From the NCBI GenBank assembly GCA_047631555.1, contig JBLHZY010000001.1, positions 248,001-312,000 on the forward strand: DNA of 64,000 nt, given 5' to 3'. The stretch is from JBLHZY01 sp047631555. Lineage in GTDB: Bacteria > Pseudomonadota > Alphaproteobacteria > Rhodobacterales > Rhodobacteraceae. Below are positions 18,232 through 25,882 of this stretch, piece by piece. Both the position numbers and the translations under genes were made by a program. The stretch's first letter is position 1; every line of letters starts with the position of its first letter. A model generated the notes under the pieces. The model was not told the DNA's origin. It did not search any database and saw only the letters and a list, made by a program, of their open reading frames with translations.

Positions 18232-18889
18232 TTTGATCCGATTGCACAATATCGCGGGCTCGCGCTCTTTTCGGGTGCTTTGGTTGCTGACGGAAATGGG
18301 CATCACGCCCGAGCTTGCGCAATACTCGATCACCGATGGATCGCTGCGCACCCCAGAATTCTTGGGCGCTTCGCCTGCGGGCCGCGTGCCTGCGCTCGAT
18401 ATCGATGGGCGCACGATTTATGAAAGCGGCGCGATCATTGAGTATCTCTGCGAAACGCGTCCCGAGCATGGCTTTGGGCGCGCGCCCGGTGATCCAGAGC
18501 GCGTCCCCTATCTTGAGGCGCTTCATTATGCCGAGACCATGGCGAGCATCGTTGCGAGCCTCAATCTGCAATGGCTTTTCCTGCGCGATCCCTCGACGCG
18601 TTCAAACACGGTCGCCAAAATCGATGCGCGCCGTTTGGAGGCAACGATTGCCCCGTTGGAAGGGCTTTTGGCCAAGCAAGACTATATTCTCGCCTCGGGC
18701 TTTTCTGCGGCCGACATGATGCTTGGCTATAATTTCTTGGCCGCGCCGTATTTTGTCCGCCTTGAGCCCTATCCCAACATCCGCGCCTATATAGAGCGTG
18801 TGCAATCGCGCCCCGCCTTTAAGAAGGCCCAGGAATTGGACGGAAAGCAGAAATTCTACAAACAAGATTTCTATGAAGTGACGGGCTAG
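18221..18889 (+). CDS. Glutathione S-transferase family protein
   Basis: A 222-aa GST with a thioredoxin-like N-terminal half (RLHNIAGSRSFRV, and the cis-Pro plus ES signature in GRVPALDI and IYESGAIIEYL) and an all-helical C-terminal half. It starts at ATG 18221, inside the mccA end, with a strong GGAGGAGGAAAC ribosome site. Such GSTs often sit in catabolic operons, and this one may handle reactive acyl-CoA or aldehyde intermediates such as 3-methylcrotonyl-CoA. That role is inferred from position only. The protein is of normal length with no broken motifs. Confidence 0.88.
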   Translation: MTNDLIRLHNIAGSRSFRVLWLLTEMGITPELAQYSITDGSLRTPEFLGASPAGRVPALDIDGRTIYESGAIIEYLCETRPEHGFGRAPGDPERVPYLEALHYAETMASIVASLNLQWLFLRDPSTRSNTVAKIDARRLEATIAPLEGLLAKQDYILASGFSAADMMLGYNFLAAPYFVRLEPYPNIRAYIERVQSRPAFKKAQELDGKQKFYKQDFYEVTG

Positions 18890-18891
18890 GC

Positions 18892-19752
18892 ATGAGCAAG
18901 GTCGAGATATTCGAGGTTGGCCCGCGCGACGGGTTGCAAAACGAGCCTGGAGTGATCTCGACCGATGCCAAGATCGCGCTGATTGATCGCCTCTCTGGGG
19001 CGGGATTTCGGCGCATTGAAGTGGCCTCATTCGTAAGCCCCAAGTGGGTTCCGCAGATGGCCGATAGCGGGGATGTTTTGGCGCGGATCAAACGCGCGCC
19101 GGGCATTTCCTATACGGCACTTACCCCAAATATGCGCGGATTTGAGCGCGCTATGGAGGCGCGCGCCGATGAGATCGCGATATTTGGTGCCGCGAGCGAG
19201 AGTTTTAGCCAAGCCAATATAAATTGTTCGATTTCTGAAAGTCTGGAGCGGTTTCTCCCCATTATCGCGGCTGCGAATGCGGCAAATGTGAAAGTGCGCG
19301 GCTATGTCTCTTGTGTGGTGGAATGCCCCTATGAGGGGGATATCGCGCCTGAGGCGGTTGCGAAGGTCGCCAAAGCGCTGCGGGATATGGGCTGTTATGA
19401 GGTTTCGCTCGGGGAAACTTTGGGGCGCGCGCGGCCCGAACAGGTTGATGCGATGCTGGGGGCTGTTTTGGATGAAATACCGGCGCAGGAATTGGCCGGG
19501 CATTTTCATGATACCTCTGGGCGGGCCTTGGCCAATATTGATGCGGCTTTGGCGCGGGATTTGCGGATTTTTGATGCGGCTGTCGGCGGCTTGGGCGGCT
19601 GCCCTTATGCGCCGGGGGCGGCGGGCAATGTCGCGACCGAGCGCGTGGCGGCGCATTTGGCCGACTTGGGATATGAGACGGGGTTAGATGCCAGCATCTT
19701 GAATGAGGCGGCGGATATGGCGCGCGCGATGCGCAATGAGAGCAAGGATTAG
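18892..19752 (+). CDS. mvaB: Hydroxymethylglutaryl-CoA lyase
   Basis: The 286-aa TIM-barrel enzyme cleaves HMG-CoA into acetoacetate and acetyl-CoA, the last step of leucine breakdown. It has the EVGPRDGLQNE start motif with the catalytic Arg-Asp pair, the metal-binding HFHDTSGRALAN segment near residue 202, and the GGLGGCPYAPGAAGNVATE signature near 228-246 with the mobile-loop catalytic Cys. It lies 2 nt after gst and 3 nt before the hydratase gene. Confidence 0.95.
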   Translation: MSKVEIFEVGPRDGLQNEPGVISTDAKIALIDRLSGAGFRRIEVASFVSPKWVPQMADSGDVLARIKRAPGISYTALTPNMRGFERAMEARADEIAIFGAASESFSQANINCSISESLERFLPIIAAANAANVKVRGYVSCVVECPYEGDIAPEAVAKVAKALRDMGCYEVSLGETLGRARPEQVDAMLGAVLDEIPAQELAGHFHDTSGRALANIDAALARDLRIFDAAVGGLGGCPYAPGAAGNVATERVAAHLADLGYETGLDASILNEAADMARAMRNESKD

Positions 19753-19755
19753 GCG

Positions 19756-20538
19756 ATGTATGAGACGATCAAAATTGAGCGCGATGCGCGCGGCGTAGCC
19801 GAACTGATCCTTGCGCGCCCCGAAAAACACAATGCGATGAGCGCGCAGATGATCCGCGAAATACGCGCGGCGGCGATTGAGCTTGGCGATGATGCAAGTG
19901 TGCGCGTCGTTGTCTTGCGGGCCGAGGGCAAAAGCTTTTGCGCGGGCGGCGATCTGCGCTGGATGCAGGATCAAATGGCCGCAGATCGCGCCACACGCGC
20001 CCGCGAGGCCCGCAGCATTGCCGATATGCTCGGGGCGCTCAACAGCCTGCCAAAGCCGCTGATCGGGCGGTTGCAGGGCAATGCGATTGGCGGCGGGGTT
20101 GGCATGGCCTGCGTCTGCGATATTGCGATTGCCGATGAGGGGGCGAAATTTGGCCTCACAGAGACGCGGCTTGGCCTGATCCCGGCGACAATTGGGCCGT
20201 ATGTTTTGGCGCGGATGGGTGAGGCAAATGCGCGCCGGGTCTTTATGAATTCGCGCGTCTTTAAGGCGGATGAGGCGGTCGCGCTCGGGATCATCGCGCG
20301 CGCGGTCAAAACCGAAGATCTAGACGCCGCTGTCGAGGCCGAAGTTCTTCCCTATCTCAGCTGTGCGCCCGGCGCTGTTGCCGCGGCCAAGGCGCTTGCC
20401 CGCAAGCTTGGCGCGGATGTTGGCGAGGCGCAGATCGCGCATTCGGTGAAGGTCTTGATCGAGCAATGGGAAGGCGAGGAGGCCGGCGCCGGGATCGCGG
20501 CGTTTTTCGCCAAAGAAGCCCCGCCTTGGGTTGGCTGA
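19756..20538 (+). CDS. Enoyl-CoA hydratase/isomerase family protein, probable methylglutaconyl-CoA hydratase
   Basis: The 260-aa crotonase-fold protein has the oxyanion-hole segments SFCAGGDLRWMQDQM and IGRLQGNAIGGGVGMACVCDIAIAD, and a FGLTETRLGLIPATIGPYV stretch. Methylglutaconyl-CoA hydratases carry this GG-rich CoA loop and are encoded with MCC and HMG-CoA lyase, which completes the pathway here: dehydrogenase, carboxylase, hydratase, lyase. Fold and operon membership are sure; the exact substrate follows from context. It is the last gene of the operon. Confidence 0.88.
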   Translation: MYETIKIERDARGVAELILARPEKHNAMSAQMIREIRAAAIELGDDASVRVVVLRAEGKSFCAGGDLRWMQDQMAADRATRAREARSIADMLGALNSLPKPLIGRLQGNAIGGGVGMACVCDIAIADEGAKFGLTETRLGLIPATIGPYVLARMGEANARRVFMNSRVFKADEAVALGIIARAVKTEDLDAAVEAEVLPYLSCAPGAVAAAKALARKLGADVGEAQIAHSVKVLIEQWEGEEAGAGIAAFFAKEAPPWVG

Positions 20539-20827
20539 TCCAGCCGTTCGAGCGCCCAAATAGCCGCAAAAACAGCGGCATCAAGAAATTGTCAGAGATT
20601 CGGGCACGAAATCTTAACCAATTTGCGCTTCAGCGCGCAATTTAGTTGCGCCACGGCCCTATTCCCCGCCATTTCCCCACCATGCGTCAAAAAAACCGCT
20701 ACAGCCCCATTATTGCGCGCATTTTCCGCCCCAGAAAGCGCCTTGCATTGGTTGACCCCATCAAGGGCTAGCGCTAAACCCACAGGAAGCTAAACCATGC
20801 GCGAAATGCGCGTGAAAGGAGCCACTC
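20539..20827 (+). promoter_or_regulatory. Intergenic leader region of the nuo operon
   Basis: The 289 nt between the catabolic operon and nuoA hold three visible elements. A weak hairpin (20623-20640, TTGCGC paired with GCGCAA) may end the upstream transcript. A sigma70-like pair follows: TTGACC at 20752-20757, a 17-nt spacer and TAAACC at 20775-20780. A 7-bp hairpin at 20796-20814 lies directly before the AAAGGAG ribosome site of nuoA. The only plus-strand reading frame here (about 29 codons from 20682) has no features that support it as a gene. Confidence 0.5.
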
Positions 20828-21193
20828 GTGGAAGATATGCTTCGGGAATACCTCCCCATCGTTATTTTTTTGGGCCTCGCGATTGCGCTTGGCATCGTTC
20901 TTATCCTTGCAGCCGTGATCATCGCTGTGCGCAATCCGGACCCGGAAAAGGTCTCTGCGTATGAATGTGGATTTAATGCCTTTGATGATGCGCGGATGAA
21001 ATTCGATGTGAGGTTCTACCTCGTCTCGATCCTCTTCATCATCTTTGATCTCGAAGTAGCGTTTCTGTTTCCTTGGGCAGTTGCCTTTAAGGATGTCGGG
21101 CTCGTTGGCTTTTGGTCGATGATGGTCTTCCTTGCCGTGCTGACCATCGGCTTTGCATATGAGTGGAAAAAGGGAGCCTTGGAATGGGCGTGA
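20828..21193 (+). CDS. nuoA: NADH-quinone oxidoreductase subunit A
   Basis: A 121-aa three-helix membrane subunit of complex I. It shows the conserved loop YECGFNAFDDARMKFDVRFYL after the first helix, with the Cys used in active/deactive sensing in relatives, and an EVAFLFPWAV acidic second helix. The start is GTG 20828 with AAAGGAG 6 nt upstream; an in-frame ATG three codons later has no ribosome site. It opens the nuo operon and overlaps nuoB by 10 nt. Confidence 0.97.
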   Translation: MEDMLREYLPIVIFLGLAIALGIVLILAAVIIAVRNPDPEKVSAYECGFNAFDDARMKFDVRFYLVSILFIIFDLEVAFLFPWAVAFKDVGLVGFWSMMVFLAVLTIGFAYEWKKGALEWA

Positions 21194-21717
21194 GCACAGG
21201 CGAAAACACAGCCGGTCCGGACCGCGAAGTTGCCACTCAGGAGCTCAATCGCGAACTCCAAGACAAAGGCTTTTTGCTCACCTCAACTGAGGACATTGTT
21301 AATTGGGCGCGCACCGGCTCGCTGCACTGGATGACCTTTGGTCTTGCCTGCTGCGCGGTTGAGATGATGCACTCGGCGATGCCGCGCTATGATCTTGAGC
21401 GTTTCGGCACCGCGCCGCGCGCATCCCCGCGCCAATCGGATCTGATGATTGTTGCTGGCACGCTGACCAATAAAATGGCCCCGGCGCTGCGCAAGGTTTA
21501 TGATCAAATGCCAGAGCCGCGCTATGTGATTTCCATGGGCTCTTGTGCCAATGGCGGCGGCTATTATCACTATTCCTATTCCGTTGTGCGCGGATGCGAC
21601 CGGATCGTTCCGGTTGATATCTATGTGCCGGGCTGCCCGCCCACGGCTGAGGCGCTGCTCTATGGCATCCTTCAGCTTCAGCGCAAAATTCGCCGCACCG
21701 GCACGATCGCGAGGTAA
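21184..21717 (+). CDS. nuoB: NADH-quinone oxidoreductase subunit B
   Basis: The 177-aa peripheral-arm subunit carries the terminal 4Fe-4S cluster N2, which hands electrons to quinone. The four ligands are present as the adjacent pair Cys56-Cys57 (GLACCAVEMM), Cys121 (SMGSCANGGGYYHYSYS) and Cys151 (PGCPPTAEAL). The ATG at 21184 lies within nuoA with GGGAG upstream. The N-terminal 25 residues are the usual variable leader. Confidence 0.98.
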   Translation: MGVSTGENTAGPDREVATQELNRELQDKGFLLTSTEDIVNWARTGSLHWMTFGLACCAVEMMHSAMPRYDLERFGTAPRASPRQSDLMIVAGTLTNKMAPALRKVYDQMPEPRYVISMGSCANGGGYYHYSYSVVRGCDRIVPVDIYVPGCPPTAEALLYGILQLQRKIRRTGTIAR

Positions 21718-21720
21718 TCC

Positions 21721-22329
21721 ATGTCTGACGCGCTTCAAGAACTAGGCACTCATATCGAGCTGAAACGCCCTGATTGCGTTTTGGGTTGGTCGGTTGCTTT
21801 TGGCGAGCTGACGGTTGAGGTCGCCCCGGCGCAGCTGGTCAATTTCATTGATTTCCTGCGCAGCGACGGCAGCTGCAAATTCTCGTCCCTCGTGGATATC
21901 ACAGCCGTCGATTATCCGGCCCGTGAGGCCCGCTTTGATGTGATCTATCACTTCCTCTCGATGTATCAAAATCATCGCATCCGCCTGCGCATTGCCGCGC
22001 GCGAAGATGAGATGGTCCCCTCGATCACATCCATTCACCCCTCTGCCGATTGGTTTGAGCGCGAAGTGTTTGATATGTTTGGCATCCTGTTTTCCGGCCA
22101 TCCCGATCTGCGCCGCCTGCTGACGGATTATGGCTTTCGCGGCCACCCGCTGCGCAAGGATTTCCCAACAACGGGCTACACCGAAGTTCGTTATGACGAA
22201 GAGCAAAAGCGGGTCGTTTATGAGCCCGTCAGCCTCGTTCAAGAATACCGCCAGTTTGATTTCATGAGCCCATGGGAGGGTGCGCAATACATCCTGCCCG
22301 GCGACGAGAAGCAGAAAGAGGGCGCTTAA
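21721..22329 (+). CDS. nuoC: NADH-quinone oxidoreductase subunit C
   Basis: The 202-aa 30-kDa subunit of the complex I connecting arm. The family signature is intact at about residues 113-140, in WFEREVFDMFGILFSGHPDLRRLLTDYGF written in part as EREVFDMFGI and HPDLRRLLTDYGF, followed by GHPLRKDFP. It is a stand-alone nuoC, not fused to nuoD as in enterobacteria. It is followed without any gap by a sulfotransferase gene instead of nuoD. Confidence 0.97.
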   Translation: MSDALQELGTHIELKRPDCVLGWSVAFGELTVEVAPAQLVNFIDFLRSDGSCKFSSLVDITAVDYPAREARFDVIYHFLSMYQNHRIRLRIAAREDEMVPSITSIHPSADWFEREVFDMFGILFSGHPDLRRLLTDYGFRGHPLRKDFPTTGYTEVRYDEEQKRVVYEPVSLVQEYRQFDFMSPWEGAQYILPGDEKQKEGA

Positions 22330-23244
22330 TTGGCCCAAGATCCGACACTTATGTTCTGTGTAGGCGCGACAAAAGCCGGGACCTCCTGGCTTTATCGCTA
22401 TCTGCATGATCATCCCGAGTGTCACCTGCGCTCGATCAAAGAATTGCACTTCTTTGATACGATCGATTTTGATGATTACGAGCGTCAGTTTGATGTCTTT
22501 GCCCGCCTGCGCGCCGATTTGGCCGGCCGTCTGGCATCGGTCGAGGCCAAAGCCGCATCCGAGGGCAAGCCCTACACTTGGCAGCTCAAGAACCTGCGCC
22601 GCCAAATCCGCGATATTGATGAGATGGTGGCCGCGCTTGAAGACCCCCAGCTTGGCGAATTGCTCTATGAGACATACCTGTTTCGCGGCATTGGCGAGAG
22701 CAAATTGATCGGCGATCTGACCCCGGCCTATGCGCTGCTTTCCAAAGAGCGCTTTGCCAAAATGGCAGAGATGGCTGAAAACGTCCGCTTTGTGTTTTTG
22801 ATGCGCGATCCGATTGATCGCCTCTGGAGCCATGTGCGCATGCAGGCCAATCGCAATCTGCAGCCCGGCGAAGATGTAACGACCAAATCCAAGAATATCG
22901 TTGGCCGCATGGCGACCCACGGCGACGAGCCGCATATTTTGGAGCGCGGCGATTATGCCGACACGATCACGCGCCTGCGCGCGGCGGTGCCTGCCGAGCG
23001 GCTTTTGCTGGAGTTTACCGAAGAGCTTTTCTCTGAGGCAGGCGTGCGCCGCCTGTGCGAATTTCTGGGCATTTCTTATGTGCCCGCCAAGGTTGAAGAG
23101 CGCTGGCATGTTGGCCCGCGCCTAGAGATGAACGATAAAATAAGAGGCATGGCCGCTGATATGTTGGCGCCGCAATATGCCTTTGCAGAGCAGAATTTCG
23201 GCCAGCTCCCAGAGCGTTGGCAAGAAAATATGGCGAGGGTCTGA
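22330..23244 (+). CDS. Sulfotransferase family protein encoded between nuoC and nuoD
   Basis: A 304-aa PAPS-dependent sulfotransferase. The 5'-phosphosulfate loop VGATKAGTSWLYRYL is at residues 11-25 (Lys15 contacts the sulfate donor) and the 3'-phosphate motif VFLMRDPIDRLWSH is near residues 156-169. The middle part (about residues 60-110) is an extra helical segment. The start is most likely TTG 22330, one base after the nuoC stop, with AGAGGG upstream; the first ATG, seven codons later, has no ribosome site. The acceptor is unknown. Its presence inside the nuo operon is odd and is discussed in the findings. Confidence 0.88.
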   Translation: MAQDPTLMFCVGATKAGTSWLYRYLHDHPECHLRSIKELHFFDTIDFDDYERQFDVFARLRADLAGRLASVEAKAASEGKPYTWQLKNLRRQIRDIDEMVAALEDPQLGELLYETYLFRGIGESKLIGDLTPAYALLSKERFAKMAEMAENVRFVFLMRDPIDRLWSHVRMQANRNLQPGEDVTTKSKNIVGRMATHGDEPHILERGDYADTITRLRAAVPAERLLLEFTEELFSEAGVRRLCEFLGISYVPAKVEERWHVGPRLEMNDKIRGMAADMLAPQYAFAEQNFGQLPERWQENMARV

Positions 23245-23248
23245 GACG

Positions 23249-24463
23249 ATGGATGGCACTTTTGACGATGCCCAAACGGGCGAGCAAAAAATCCGCAATT
23301 TCAACATTAACTTCGGCCCGCAACACCCTGCGGCGCACGGGGTTTTGCGTCTTGTGCTTGAGCTCGACGGCGAGATCGTAGAGCGCTGCGATCCCCACGT
23401 TGGCCTGTTGCACCGCGGCACCGAAAAGCTGATGGAAAGCCGCACCTATCTGCAAAACCTGCCCTATTTGGATCGCCTCGATTACGTCGCCCCAATGAAC
23501 CAAGAGCATGCGTGGTGCCTCGCAATTGAGCGCCTTACCGGAACAGTCGTTCCGCGCCGTGCGTCCTTGATCCGCGTGCTCTATTCCGAGATCGGCCGCG
23601 TGCTGAGCCACATGCTCAACGTGACAACCCAGGCAATGGATGTGGGCGCGCTGACCCCGCCTGTTTGGGGCTTTGAAGAGCGCGAGAAGCTGATGATTTT
23701 CTATGAGCGCGCCTCGGGTTCGCGCCTGCACGCGGCCTATTTTCGCCCCGGCGGCGTTCACCAAGATCTGCCGCCCGCGCTGATTGATGATATCGATGCA
23801 TGGGCCGATCAGTTTACCGGCCGCCTCAATGATATCGATGATCTGCTCACCGAGAACCGCATCTTTAAGCAGCGCAACGCTGATATTGGCATCATCTCCG
23901 AAGAAGATATTCAAAACTGGGGCTTTTCCGGCGTTATGGCGCGCGGCTCTGGCCTTGCTTGGGATTTGCGCCGCGCGCAGCCCTATGAATGCTATGACGA
24001 GTTCGAGTTCAAAATTCCCGTCGGCAAAAACGGCGATTGCTATGATCGCTACCTGTGCCGCATGGCCGAGATGCACGAGAGCGTGAAAATCATCAAGCAA
24101 GCCATCGTCAAACTTCGCGCCCCCGAAGGGCAGGGCGATGTGATGGCGCGCGGCAAAATGGCTCCGCCAAAACGCGCCGATATGAAGCGCGACATGGAAA
24201 GTCTGATCCATCACTTCAAACTTTATACCGAGGGCTTCCATGTTCCTGCGGGCGAAGTTTATGCCGCCGTTGAAGCGCCCAAAGGCGAATTCGGCGTCTT
24301 TATGGTCTCGGATGGCTCAAACAAACCCTACCGCGCCAAACTGCGCGCGCCGGGCTTCTTGCACCTGCAAGCAATGGATTACATCGCCACCGGTCACCAG
24401 CTTGCTGATGTGGCTGCGATTATCGGCACAATGGATATCGTTTTTGGGGAGGTGGATCGCTAA
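23249..24463 (+). CDS. nuoD: NADH-quinone oxidoreductase subunit D
   Basis: The 404-aa 49-kDa subunit forms the quinone pocket with NuoB. The FGPQHPAAHGVLRLVLELDGE start contains the conserved quinone-site His, and HVGLLHRGTEKLME follows. The end shows the MDIVFGEVDR terminus that is nearly invariant in NuoD. I chose ATG 23249 because a longer in-frame reading overlaps the sulfotransferase and lacks family similarity. It overlaps the next small gene by one base (TAATG). Confidence 0.97.
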   Translation: MDGTFDDAQTGEQKIRNFNINFGPQHPAAHGVLRLVLELDGEIVERCDPHVGLLHRGTEKLMESRTYLQNLPYLDRLDYVAPMNQEHAWCLAIERLTGTVVPRRASLIRVLYSEIGRVLSHMLNVTTQAMDVGALTPPVWGFEEREKLMIFYERASGSRLHAAYFRPGGVHQDLPPALIDDIDAWADQFTGRLNDIDDLLTENRIFKQRNADIGIISEEDIQNWGFSGVMARGSGLAWDLRRAQPYECYDEFEFKIPVGKNGDCYDRYLCRMAEMHESVKIIKQAIVKLRAPEGQGDVMARGKMAPPKRADMKRDMESLIHHFKLYTEGFHVPAGEVYAAVEAPKGEFGVFMVSDGSNKPYRAKLRAPGFLHLQAMDYIATGHQLADVAAIIGTMDIVFGEVDR

Positions 24464-24672
24464 TGAGCTTCATTATTGGCCTTCTTGTCCTCATTTCTTC
24501 TCTTGCGATTGCGATCGTTGTTTCGCGCCGCATTGAACGGGCCTCTGTGGCCATTCCGGCGGGAATTTTCGCCGGGATTGCCGTGCTCGCCCTGCTATAT
24601 TTCTTTGTGACGGCCGTATTTGCCTTCAGCTTGCTGAACACGGGCCCTGTCATGCCGCTTGGAGTGAATTGA
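24463..24672 (+). CDS. Small two-helix membrane protein in the nuo operon
   Basis: A 69-aa protein with two hydrophobic helices (about residues 2-20 and 30-56) joined by a basic VSRRIERA turn. It shares one base with the nuoD stop and one base with the nuoE start, so it is tightly coupled. I recognise no domain. Its size, topology and location make it a candidate accessory factor or subunit of complex I, but this is inference. Confidence 0.7.
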   Translation: MSFIIGLLVLISSLAIAIVVSRRIERASVAIPAGIFAGIAVLALLYFFVTAVFAFSLLNTGPVMPLGVN

Positions 24673-25844
24673 TGCTGCGTCGTCTTTATAAAGAACAACC
24701 CGAGAGCTTTGCCTTCACCCCCGCCAATCTGGCCTGGGCCCAAGCGCAGATCACCAAATATCCCGAAGGCCGCCAAGCCAGCGCGATCATCCCGCTTCTT
24801 TGGCGCGCCCAAGAGCAAGAAGGCTGGCTCACCCGCGCCGCAATTGAAGGCGTCGCGGATATGCTTGGCATGGCCTATATTCGCGCCCTCGAAGTGGCGA
24901 CGTTTTACTTTATGTTTCAGCTCCAACCCGTTGGCTCTGTGGCACATATTCAGATTTGCGGCACCACGTCTTGCATGATTTGCGGCGCTGAGGATTTGAT
25001 CGGCATTTGCAAAGAAAAGATCGCGCCAAAGCCGCATATGCTGTCTGAGGATGGCAAGTTTAGCTGGGAAGAGGTCGAATGCCTTGGTGCTTGTACCAAT
25101 GCGCCCATGGCCCAGATCGGCAAAGATTATTACGAAGATCTCACCGGCGCGCGCTTTAGCGAGATGCTTGATGAGATGGCAGCGGGCAAAGTCCCTGTGC
25201 CGGGCCCTCAAAATGGCCGCTATGCTTCCGAGCCTCTCTCGGGCCTCACTTCACTGACGGATCACGAGAGCGGCCGCACACAGTATAATGCCTCCGTTCA
25301 GGCGGCGGTTGATATTGGCGACACGATCAAGCGGATCGATGGCACCGAAGTGCCGCTTCTGGCCCCATGGCAAGGCGGTGCGAAAGCGGGCAAAGCTGGC
25401 GCAAAGCCTGCCAAACCTGCGGTCAAAGCAGCCAAGCCTGCTGCGAAAGCTCCGGCCAAAGCTGCTGCAAAACCTGTGGCCAAGCCCGCAGCCAAAGCCG
25501 CACCAAAGGCCGCAGCGCCAAAAGCGCCCGCCAACAAAGCAGCAAAAACAACCACCGGCGCGACGGCTCAAAAGAAGCCGCGCACGATGAAAGCCCCGCG
25601 CAAATCCGGCGCGGATGATCTTAAAATGATCAAGGGCGTCGGCCCGAAACTAGAGATGTTATTGCATAACCTTGGCTTTTATCACTTTGATCAAGTTGCA
25701 AAATGGTCTGATCAAGAGGTCGCATGGGTTGATGAAAATCTCGAAGGCTTCAAAGGCCGTGTCAGCCGCGATGGCTGGGTCGCGCAAGCGGCTGTCCTTG
25801 CGGATGGCGGCGAGACAGAATTCTCAAAACGCGCTAAGTATTAG
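24672..25844 (+). CDS. nuoE: NADH-quinone oxidoreductase subunit E with C-terminal low-complexity and HhH extension
   Basis: A 390-aa 24-kDa-type subunit. Residues 1-175 are a normal NuoE with the 2Fe-2S (N1a) ligands Cys96, Cys101, Cys137 and Cys141. Residues about 235-305 are an Ala/Lys/Pro-rich linker resembling histone H1 tails. The last 80 residues contain a helix-hairpin-helix-like motif (DLKMIKGVGPKLE) and a domain shared with the protein encoded just downstream. E. coli NuoE is only about 166 aa, whereas Rhodobacter-type NuoE is known to be about 390 aa, so the extension is lineage-typical. ATG 24672 is used because TTG 24669 lacks separate support. Confidence 0.95.
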   Translation: MLRRLYKEQPESFAFTPANLAWAQAQITKYPEGRQASAIIPLLWRAQEQEGWLTRAAIEGVADMLGMAYIRALEVATFYFMFQLQPVGSVAHIQICGTTSCMICGAEDLIGICKEKIAPKPHMLSEDGKFSWEEVECLGACTNAPMAQIGKDYYEDLTGARFSEMLDEMAAGKVPVPGPQNGRYASEPLSGLTSLTDHESGRTQYNASVQAAVDIGDTIKRIDGTEVPLLAPWQGGAKAGKAGAKPAKPAVKAAKPAAKAPAKAAAKPVAKPAAKAAPKAAAPKAPANKAAKTTTGATAQKKPRTMKAPRKSGADDLKMIKGVGPKLEMLLHNLGFYHFDQVAKWSDQEVAWVDENLEGFKGRVSRDGWVAQAAVLADGGETEFSKRAKY

Positions 25845-25882
25845 GGCGAATATAAAAACAAACCACGACGGGGACTGAAATC

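Noticed and set aside
20682..20771. 29-codon basic frame upstream of nuoA
   Set aside because: It overlaps the probable nuo promoter, has no ribosome site and no coupling to nuoA.
21742..23109. 455-codon open frame on the minus strand across nuoC and the sulfotransferase
   Set aside because: Both plus-strand genes are clearly real and the antisense product has no domain.
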